64,000 nt of DNA from Parabacteroides distasonis (GTDB lineage: Bacteria; Bacteroidota; Bacteroidia; Bacteroidales; Tannerellaceae): assembly GCA_015060925.1 (NCBI GenBank), contig SUXM01000004.1, forward strand, positions 1 to 64,000, given 5' to 3'. Of the stretch, positions 8,083 to 14,608 are shown one piece after another; the first letter of the stretch is position 1; each line of letters begins with the position of its first letter. The notes under the pieces are model-generated. The model saw only the letters and a list, made by a program, of their open reading frames with translations. It searched no databases and was not told the origin of the DNA. Both the position numbers and the translations under genes were made by a program.

Positions 8083-8892
8083 ATGAAGTATTTTCTTATT
8101 TTATGGCTGGCTTTAGCTATCTCTTTTTATTCATTTGCTTCTACTCATCTTCGTTTGTCTGATATAAGAACCTTAAGTATGGGTGGAAATGGTGTAACTC
8201 AATCGGTTTTATTCAATCCGGCTTTATTAACACTACAAACTTATAAACAGGTTCATATTAATTACTTCAATCAATATAAGTTGAAAGAGTTAGGGACAAT
8301 GGGAATAGGTTTTATTTGTCCAAATTCCTTTTTACCTGTTGGATTTCATTTTTCTTCATTTGGATATGATGAGTATAGAGCTATAATGGCTCGGTTATCG
8401 GTTGCTAAATCTTTACATGAACAATGGAAAATAGGTATAGGATTTCAATATGCTTTCCTTCAAACTGATATATGGGAAGATATTCCCAAACAGTTATCCA
8501 TTGATATGGGGATATTATTCATTCCTGTTGAGAATTTGTTAATAGGATTGTTGATTATGAATTTACCTTCCTTTTCATTTCATAAGCAATATATTGATTT
8601 TAAATCTATTGTAGATTATTCTATTCAAATAGGTTTTCAATGGAAAGTAATAAACAATCTGTTTATAATTGGTACATTAGAAAATAATAAATCTTCTATT
8701 TTACATGGAAATATAGGTGTTAATTACAGACTATTCGATAATTTTTATGTACGAACAGGTATTCAAACAACTCCTCTCCTACCTTCTTTTGGTATTGGAT
8801 ATAGTTTATTTCCTTTTACATTAGATGTAGCTGCACAATTTCATCCTTTTTTAGGGATGAGTATGGGAATAGGATTAAATTACTCTTTTTAA
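8083..8892 (+). CDS. Outer-membrane beta-barrel protein, UPF0164/PorV-like
   Basis: 269 residues with signal peptide MKYFLILWLALAISFYSFAS. The mature start LRTLSMGGNGV-like segment followed by FNPALLTL resembles the opening signature of PorV/PorQ-type (UPF0164, FadL-related) barrels. The rest alternates polar and aromatic residues as in transmembrane strands and ends in the aromatic LNYSF typical of barrel C-termini. Ten bases before the HhH-barrel gene, hence surely co-transcribed and probably a functional partner. The low GC content is like that of its neighbour. Exact function unknown; it is shorter than PorV itself (about 390 residues). Confidence 0.7.
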   Translation: MKYFLILWLALAISFYSFASTHLRLSDIRTLSMGGNGVTQSVLFNPALLTLQTYKQVHINYFNQYKLKELGTMGIGFICPNSFLPVGFHFSSFGYDEYRAIMARLSVAKSLHEQWKIGIGFQYAFLQTDIWEDIPKQLSIDMGILFIPVENLLIGLLIMNLPSFSFHKQYIDFKSIVDYSIQIGFQWKVINNLFIIGTLENNKSSILHGNIGVNYRLFDNFYVRTGIQTTPLLPSFGIGYSLFPFTLDVAAQFHPFLGMSMGIGLNYSF

Positions 8893-8902
8893 AAATCTGA
8901 CT

Positions 8903-10963
8903 ATGAAAAAATGGTTTATAAGTATGTTAGTATGTCTGTTGATTAATTGTTATCAATCTAAAAGTCAGACTATACAATCTGTTGATAAATGGATGGAATA
9001 TGTCGAAGAAATGGTTTCTGAATCCGTAGATGAATCTTATATAGAATCACTTTATGTTGATCTTTCCTATTTAATAGAACATCCTTTTGAAATAAACAGT
9101 GTTACTGAAGAACAACTCAAACGTTTGCCTTTCTTATCAGACTTACAAATACAAAAGTTATTGGAGTATCGCATAAAGCATGGTAAAATGGTTACACTTT
9201 ATGAATTGAAACATATCGATTCGTTTGATATGAAAACTATTTCTCTTTTTATACCTTTTGTTTATATAGGTGAAAAAATAGTTGATAAGTATCCTATAAC
9301 TGTAAATAACTTGTTTAATTATGGTTCTAATACCCTACAAATCAGATATGACCAATGTTTTCAACAAAAGAAAGGATATAGTTTATATCCAGATAGTATT
9401 TTAGAACTTTATCCAAATCGAAAGTACTTAGGTGAGCCTTTTTATCATGCGATTCGTTATTCTTATGAGTTTGATGATCGTGTGTATGGAAGTTTGGTAG
9501 CAGAAAAAGATGCTGGTGAACCTTTTTGGAACAAATATCATAAAGGATATGATTATTATTCTGTGAATATCTTTTTAAAAGAGATAAATAAATGGTTGAA
9601 AACATTTACTATAGGAGACTATAAAGCTTCTTTTGGACAGGGATTAGTTATTAGTCATGATTTTTCAGTCGGACGAAATGCTCTTATTTCCCAGATAGAA
9701 AAAAGAAATAATGGTTTTAGACGGCATTTTTCAACCAATGAAAATGATTTTTTACGGGGTGTAGCTACTACATTTCATTGGAGAAATATAGATTTCAACC
9801 TTTTCTACTCTTATAGGAAATTAGATGCATATATTGATAGTAATTTGATTCGTTCATTTAAGACAGATGGATTGCATCGTTTGGTACGAGATAGAGAAAA
9901 ATTACGAACCGTTACTATGCAAACATATGGAGGAAATATCAAATATACCTCTCCTAATATATGTTTGGGTATAACAGCTCTCTCCTATTCTTTTGGTAAT
10001 CATTCTGTCGAACCGGACTGGAAACCTTATAATCAATTCTATTTCCAAGGATATCAAAATTGGAATATTGGTATGGATTATCTGTTGAAAAATAGGTGGA
10101 TTAAATTTTATGGCGAAACAGCTTTAAGTAAAAATAGAGCTATATCTACTTTAAATGCCCTCCAACTGACTCCTGCATCCTATTTTTCTCTTTTGTTATT
10201 ATATAGATATTATGATAAAAAATATCAGGCTTTTTTTGGGAATGCTTTTTCACAAGGTTCAACAATTCAAAATGAGCAGGGATTATATATGGCTTTACAA
10301 TGGACACCTTTTGCCTATTGGAAATGTGCTGCCTATGTAGATTTATTTCGTTTTCCTTGGTTAAAGTATCAGGTAGGTGCTCCTTCTATGGGAAAGGAAT
10401 ATATGATACAATTAGATTATACTCCCAATAGTTTTTTTTCTACTTATGTTCGTTATAAGTATAAACAAAAGGAAAATAACTTATCTGAAGAAACAGATGT
10501 GGATACAAGTATAATTCCTTATACCAATCAGCATGTACGTATGCAAACTACTTATTCACTTTCTTCTTCTGTTTTTCTTCGAACATCTGCTAATGTAGTA
10601 TTTTATAAAGAGGATAATAGACGAAGTAAAGGATGGATGGTTGCCCAAAATGTAGCTTGGAAACCTTTGGAAATACCTATCCAAGTGGATTTATATATGG
10701 CAGGTTTTCATACAAATGATTACCAAACACGTTTATACTCCTATGAAAAGAATCTGTTATATGCTTTTAATATGTCCTCTTTTTATGGTAAAGGTATTCG
10801 TTCAGCTTTTACTTTTCAATGGAATATAATCAAACAACTTACGCTTTCGGCAAAGTTAGGATGTACCTATTATTTGGATCGAAATATCATAGGTACAGAA
10901 TTGGAAGAGATAGAGGGTGCTATAAAAACAGACCTATATAGCTCTTTACGTTGGAAGTTTTAA
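8903..10963 (+). CDS. Helix-hairpin-helix (ComEA-like) outer-membrane beta-barrel protein
   Basis: 686 residues. Signal peptide to about residue 22 (CYQSKSQ). Residues about 55-115 are a ComEA-like helix-hairpin-helix pair: FEINSVTEEQLKRLPFLSD, LLEYRIKHGKMVTLYELKHI, a fold normally used for sequence-independent DNA binding. The remaining about 560 residues are strand-rich with many aromatic residues and end in SSLRWKF, typical of an outer-membrane barrel. Second gene of an operon with a UPF0164-like barrel (10-nt gap). Known in Bacteroidota as HhH-domain proteins of unknown role; a DNA-uptake or DNA-binding surface role is inference only. Confidence 0.82.
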   Translation: MKKWFISMLVCLLINCYQSKSQTIQSVDKWMEYVEEMVSESVDESYIESLYVDLSYLIEHPFEINSVTEEQLKRLPFLSDLQIQKLLEYRIKHGKMVTLYELKHIDSFDMKTISLFIPFVYIGEKIVDKYPITVNNLFNYGSNTLQIRYDQCFQQKKGYSLYPDSILELYPNRKYLGEPFYHAIRYSYEFDDRVYGSLVAEKDAGEPFWNKYHKGYDYYSVNIFLKEINKWLKTFTIGDYKASFGQGLVISHDFSVGRNALISQIEKRNNGFRRHFSTNENDFLRGVATTFHWRNIDFNLFYSYRKLDAYIDSNLIRSFKTDGLHRLVRDREKLRTVTMQTYGGNIKYTSPNICLGITALSYSFGNHSVEPDWKPYNQFYFQGYQNWNIGMDYLLKNRWIKFYGETALSKNRAISTLNALQLTPASYFSLLLLYRYYDKKYQAFFGNAFSQGSTIQNEQGLYMALQWTPFAYWKCAAYVDLFRFPWLKYQVGAPSMGKEYMIQLDYTPNSFFSTYVRYKYKQKENNLSEETDVDTSIIPYTNQHVRMQTTYSLSSSVFLRTSANVVFYKEDNRRSKGWMVAQNVAWKPLEIPIQVDLYMAGFHTNDYQTRLYSYEKNLLYAFNMSSFYGKGIRSAFTFQWNIIKQLTLSAKLGCTYYLDRNIIGTELEEIEGAIKTDLYSSLRWKF

Positions 10964-10996
10964 GAGAGTAAATATGGATATTCAATATAGCTTTTG

Positions 10997-11004
10997 TAGT
11001 TTTG
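10997..11004 (+). promoter_or_regulatory. -7 box of the radical SAM gene
   Basis: TAGTTTTG; the expected transcription start (about 11011) lies after the first in-frame ATG (11006), so the gene must start at the next ATG (11024). Confidence 0.6.
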
Positions 11005-11023
11005 TATGCAAATAGGAATCATT

Positions 11024-11803
11024 ATGTCAACAATTCTTTTTGATAAAATCGTATTCGGTCCTATTCGTAGTCGTCGATTAGGTATCTCTTTGGGAATGAA
11101 TTTGCTTCCAACGGATGGTAAATTGTGTTCATTTAATTGTATATACTGTGAATGTGGACTCAATGAAGAGCGTCGTACACACAGCAAACTGCCGACACGT
11201 CAAGTTGTAAAAGAGGCTTTGATACAAAAATTATCAGCTATGCAAGCTAAAGGAGTTACTCCGGATGTCATTACATTTGCAGGAAACGGTGAACCTACTA
11301 TGCATCCGGAATTTGCAGGAATCATAGATGATACGATAGAAACGCGTAACAGTTTTTTCCCTGATACAAAAATTGCTGTTCTTTCCAATTCGACTATGCT
11401 TCATAAAGAGGAAGTTTTTGAGGCATTGAATAAAATAGAAGATAATATTTTGAAGTTAGATTCTGTTTTGGATAGTCGTATTCGACAGATTAATGCACCT
11501 AATATTCCTTCCTTTACATTTGAAAAAGTGTTGAATCAATTGTCTCGTTTCGAAGGAAACCTGATTATACAAACAATGTTTTTGAAAGGAGAGATAGATG
11601 GAGAGTCAGTTACCAATACGACAGAAGAAGAGATTACCGGTTGGATCGGAGCATTGAAACAAATCAAGCCTAAACAGGTGATGATTTATACGATTGATAG
11701 AGAGACGCCGGTAAAAAGTTTGCAGAAGGTAACCAAAGAGGAATTGGAAAAGATTGCGAATCGTGCTCGTCAAGAGGGATTTGATGTCACAGTTTCAGCT
11801 TAA
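11024..11803 (+). CDS. Radical SAM protein (COG0731-like)
   Basis: 259 residues. Cluster-binding CSFNCIYCEC (Cys35, Cys39, Cys42; CxxxCxxC) near the N-terminus, after FGPIRSRRLGISLGMNLLP, which is typical of the COG0731/Tyw1-related group. The SAM-binding GNGEPTMHPEF (GGE-like motif) and IAVLSNSTML follow. No second Fe-S domain or flavodoxin domain. Product unknown; members are found as lone genes in many anaerobes. Start chosen by the promoter box and because MSTILFDKIVFGP is the usual family start. It converges on the C10 protease remnant. Confidence 0.87.
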   Translation: MSTILFDKIVFGPIRSRRLGISLGMNLLPTDGKLCSFNCIYCECGLNEERRTHSKLPTRQVVKEALIQKLSAMQAKGVTPDVITFAGNGEPTMHPEFAGIIDDTIETRNSFFPDTKIAVLSNSTMLHKEEVFEALNKIEDNILKLDSVLDSRIRQINAPNIPSFTFEKVLNQLSRFEGNLIIQTMFLKGEIDGESVTNTTEEEITGWIGALKQIKPKQVMIYTIDRETPVKSLQKVTKEELEKIANRARQEGFDVTVSA

Positions 11804-11815
11804 TTTTAAATATAT

Positions 11816-12293
11816 TTACTCTTTCACATGGATTTTGTGGGAAGCAACTTTACCATTGCAATCGACAGAGAGGATACAAAGTCCTTTGGTCTTTAAAGGG
11901 ATTTCAAACGAAGTAGAGACCCCACCACCTGAAGCGGGGTTTCCAATGATTGGGCTACCGATTCAATATCGGTAGAAGATTGAGTATCGGGTACCAAACT
12001 GGAGACTCTTCCAATTGAAATCGTTCAGTAGTCGAGTAACTAATTAACGGTTGTACCCGATCGTCTGCCGAAATCAATGCCCAACCTTCAGGTTCAAACT
12101 GTACCACATAGTAACAGGTATCTCCTTCCTCTATCATCGGAGTAATGGTATAAGCCTTGGTAGAAAAATCCTCTTCCGCTATACGCATACAGGCGGCTAC
12201 CGCTTGACGATGAACCTCCTCTCTACTCACCGGTTCAGCTAATAGACAGAAACATCCTAAACCGAATAATAAGGATAATATTAACCGTCTCAT
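11816..12293 (-). pseudogene. Internally deleted C10 protease remnant
   Basis: A copy of the window-edge protease gene. The first 98 residues (signal peptide plus prodomain) match it at 82 positions by eye count, then similarity ends abruptly after FQLEESP and the frame stops at 11955. In another frame the sequence resumes as a protein-like C-terminus (SPIIGNPASGGGVSTSFE ... GKVASHKIHVKE) ending at 11816. The catalytic Cys and His regions are missing. So this is a signal/prodomain and a tail, joined by deletion and frameshift. The 113-codon N-terminal frame could still be made and secreted as a free Spi-type inhibitor-like peptide; this is possible but unproven. Confidence 0.75.
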
Positions 12294-12316
12294 ATCAAAA
12301 AGTTTTTAGGGTTCTA

Positions 12317-12324
12317 CAAATATA
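12317..12324 (-). promoter_or_regulatory. -7 box retained upstream of the C10 remnant
   Basis: TATATTTG, identical to the box of the intact paralogue, but no TTTG at the proper distance upstream. Confidence 0.45.
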
Positions 12325-12326
12325 AC

Positions 12327-12353
12327 ACAAAAGAGAAATGAGGTCTCTTTTGT
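12327..12353. terminator. Hairpin between the DUF4221 gene and the C10 remnant
   Basis: ACAAAAGAGA / TCTCTTTTGT, 10-bp perfect stem, 7-nt loop. 135 nt after the DUF4221 stop, without a T tract, so its role as a terminator is uncertain. Confidence 0.4.
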
Positions 12354-12487
12354 TGTTGATTCTAAAAATTTAAGTGATTCATAAATCCAAAAATACAGGG
12401 TACATTTTAAAATAAAAAGCAAAGGGGGTGGACAATTTTATAAACAAATCATATCAAGAAACTTTTCGGTTATCTTATTTAAAATAA

Positions 12488-14002
12488 TCAATGCATATTT
12501 CTTTTTAAATAATCTTCTATATCAAAAGAAATATGAACCATATACATCACCCCCGGTTCTACCCATTTTGCTAAATTGGCTAAACGTAATGCCTCTTCCC
12601 TTAAATTCTCATTCTCGGTTGTCGTTGCCTGTTCGATTATTTTACAACCAATTACTTTCCCCTCTTTATCACATGTAAGAGAGACCATCATGATACCTTC
12701 CACTTTCTCTTTCAATTCTTGTTCCGGATAAACCATTTTCTGTTTAAAGAATTCTGCAAGTTCTTGAACATTCATCTTTTTTACAGTCGGTTGAACTCTT
12801 TTTTTCGGCATTACTTTAGAAGAATCTTGTTTGCTTTGTTGAGTTTCTGATTTAACATGGATACTAACCTCATTCTTTTCAACTCCTTTTATCTTTTGTA
12901 TCTCATCTGTTGTTACAATCTGATAAGAGAACATATCCTCTTTCAACCCCTCCATAAATTGAAAAAGTAATCCGTCATCCGTAATAACATAAAACGGATA
13001 ACAATTAGCAGGAAGTTTAACCTCTTTAACCTTCTTAAAATCACTGCTGATAATCGTCAGATAGGTTTCTTTATTACTAAAAGCTGCCCGATCCGTACTG
13101 TGGTCTGTATGCAAGCGATAATACAAACCACGCTTTTCATCATATTGTACCTTATGGAAAAACAACGCATGTAAATAATGATCCAAAATCTTTGTTGCAT
13201 TGGCATTTTCTCTTATTGTCTCCGATAAATTAGCCGTATATTCGCTCTCTATATGGTGCGTTGTTATCTCCCCATTCTTTCTATTAAAGATGTGGATTGC
13301 AGCTGAATTTGGGAAATTATAAACCAAACTATCCCCTTTCACTAACAGTTGCGGTGTAGATAGCTTCCCGTAATAATCATGTATGATGGTTTCAGGAAAA
13401 GGGATTGGCAACAAAGTAACCTTTTTCTCTTTTACTTGAATAGTAGCAACAGCTTGCTTTTTCTCTAAAGAAAAAGGATCTAAAAGATAGATAGGAACTA
13501 CTAATTCTTGTCGATTACTATCATAAACCAAATCCTCAAAATTACAGACTGTCACTTCGGTTGAAGAAAATGAATAAACAGAATGATCGATTTGTTTATC
13601 CAATTCTTTTTTATCCAATCGCCAAATAATTTTACCATCCAGGTCTGTCGCAAAAAAATGTGTTGTTGTTTGAATCCAAACAGTATCTTGATGGATAGTC
13701 AGTGCGTGTGGATATACAATCCCGTTTGCCCCCTCCTTTTCCAATGAAATCTGTTTGATTGGTTTTCTTTCCTTCAAATCAAAGAGGTCGATCGTGTGTT
13801 CTTTATTGTTATAGCCATACAAACATTCATGTTGAACAACATTTCGTAAAGTTGTATAAGATTCAAGATAATCCACGCCTATAAAAATGTCGACTGTATC
13901 ACTATTCACAGTCACTAATTCATTTTTTACATTTGGTTGTTGACACCCTACCAATATTATGGCCAAAAAGAAACAACTTAAAACACACTTTAAATATCTC
14001 AT
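12488..14002 (-). CDS. DUF4221-type propeller lipoprotein fused to a TonB C-terminal domain
   Basis: 504 residues. Lipoprotein signal MRYLKCVLSCFFLAIILVGC with the lipid-acceptor Cys in LVGC. Residues about 25-370 look like the DUF4221 family (six-bladed-propeller type lipoproteins of Bacteroidota; e.g. LEKEGANGIVYPHALTIHQD and FFATDLDGKIIWRL). A charged linker (KQDSSKVMPKKRVQPTVKK) leads to a TonB C-terminal-like domain: VYPEQELKEKVEGIMMVSL, FDKEGKV-like turn, LREEALRLANLAKWVEPG. The longer frame begins with TTG at 14008; the ATG at 14002 is the natural lipoprotein start. Immediately downstream of an NVEALA peptide gene and separated from it by a hairpin. Function unknown. Confidence 0.75.
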   Translation of the reverse strand: MRYLKCVLSCFFLAIILVGCQQPNVKNELVTVNSDTVDIFIGVDYLESYTTLRNVVQHECLYGYNNKEHTIDLFDLKERKPIKQISLEKEGANGIVYPHALTIHQDTVWIQTTTHFFATDLDGKIIWRLDKKELDKQIDHSVYSFSSTEVTVCNFEDLVYDSNRQELVVPIYLLDPFSLEKKQAVATIQVKEKKVTLLPIPFPETIIHDYYGKLSTPQLLVKGDSLVYNFPNSAAIHIFNRKNGEITTHHIESEYTANLSETIRENANATKILDHYLHALFFHKVQYDEKRGLYYRLHTDHSTDRAAFSNKETYLTIISSDFKKVKEVKLPANCYPFYVITDDGLLFQFMEGLKEDMFSYQIVTTDEIQKIKGVEKNEVSIHVKSETQQSKQDSSKVMPKKRVQPTVKKMNVQELAEFFKQKMVYPEQELKEKVEGIMMVSLTCDKEGKVIGCKIIEQATTTENENLREEALRLANLAKWVEPGVMYMVHISFDIEDYLKRNMH

Positions 14003-14019
14003 AATCAATCTATTTTTAA

Positions 14020-14047
14020 AATAAGGATGCGTTTACACATCCTTATT
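14020..14047 (-). promoter_or_regulatory. Intercistronic hairpin between the NVEALA and DUF4221 genes
   Basis: AATAAGGATG / CATCCTTATT, 10-bp perfect stem with 8-nt loop, followed by TTTAAAAA. It begins 7 nt after the NVEALA stop and ends 17 nt before the lipoprotein ATG. Could act as partial terminator or 3' stabiliser giving excess NVEALA transcript. Confidence 0.6.
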
Positions 14048-14054
14048 AAAATTT

Positions 14055-14318
14055 TTAACAACTTGTATCTAAATAAATATTCATACTTGTACAGCCATTT
14101 GCATGTAAAGCCGCAACGCAATCATCATAACGAGTCTGGCAACACCAAATATGACAAGCACCACCTCCTCCATATTCAATATTAGCTAAAGCTTCTACAT
14201 TTTCCAATGTCAAATCAGACAAATCCACTTCATTTCTACTTTGATACACATTCCAGCCAGCTGTTAAAGCCATCATGATGACACTCAATGCTACACCTAT
14301 TCTTTTCTTTGTTTTCAT
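14055..14318 (-). CDS. NVEALA family small secreted peptide
   Basis: 87 residues. N-terminal signal-like segment MKTKKRIGVALSVIMMALTAG, then DLSDLTLENVEALANIE, which contains the family-defining NVEALA motif, then GGGG and a cysteine-rich tail with six Cys (CHIWCCQ, DDCVAAL, GCTSMN, terminal C). NVEALA proteins (Pfam-type family limited to Bacteroidota) often sit beside propeller lipoproteins, as here. The tail after GGGG looks like a mature disulfide-rich peptide; the LxxxNVEALA part resembles a leader. Role unknown; a signalling or toxic peptide is only speculation. Own promoter box at 14385. Confidence 0.85.
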   Translation of the reverse strand: MKTKKRIGVALSVIMMALTAGWNVYQSRNEVDLSDLTLENVEALANIEYGGGGACHIWCCQTRYDDCVAALHANGCTSMNIYLDTSC

Positions 14319-14384
14319 ATCTGTTCTTTTTAATTTGTTTTTTTATAATTCATTATCGATAATTCCATCTGTTTTTCATCCAAA

Positions 14385-14392
14385 CAAATATA
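14385..14392 (-). promoter_or_regulatory. -7 box of the NVEALA-DUF4221 unit
   Basis: TATATTTG on the minus strand, with TTTG 16 nt further upstream (short spacing); leader about 60 nt. Confidence 0.55.
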
Positions 14393-14460
14393 TAAGAATA
14401 ATTATATTCAAATCAGATACCCCTGTCAAATTGTTTTAAGGCTATTAGGAGGGGTTGAAA

Positions 14461-14520
14461 ATTACCTCGGACTTAAGTTGGGATTACCTCGGATGTATTT
14501 TCAATTACATCCGAGGTAAT
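14461..14520. repeat. Triple palindrome element, copy 3 (ATTACCTC type)
   Basis: Three 17-nt units at 14461 (ATTACCTCGGACTTAAG), 14483 (ATTACCTCGGATGTATT) and 14504 (ATTACATCCGAGGTAAT); centres 22 and 21 nt apart. Lies directly beyond the hairpin at the end of the serine protease gene. The same unit family and spacing recur at 45687. Confidence 0.8.
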
Positions 14521-14569
14521 TTTATCTCCCTGCCCAGAGAAAAAAATTTTCATAGGCAGGAAGATAAAA
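14520..14569 (-). terminator. Gene-end hairpin of the T9SS serine protease gene
   Basis: TTTTATCTCCCTGCC / GGCAGGAAGATAAAA, 15-bp stem with one mismatch around a 20-nt AT-rich loop; 40 nt after the stop. No T run follows on the minus strand, so it may block exonucleases rather than terminate. Confidence 0.6.
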
Positions 14570-14608
14570 TTTCCCTATCTAAAGGATGTTATGAAGTATG
14601 ATAGATTG

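Noticed and set aside
8083-8892. True PorV of the type IX secretion system
   Set aside because: Too short and paired with an HhH-barrel instead of porU or other T9SS genes; only the general barrel family is supported.
14461-14520. CRISPR-like array
   Set aside because: Units are 17-nt palindromes at 21-22 nt with practically no spacers, only three units, and no cas genes.
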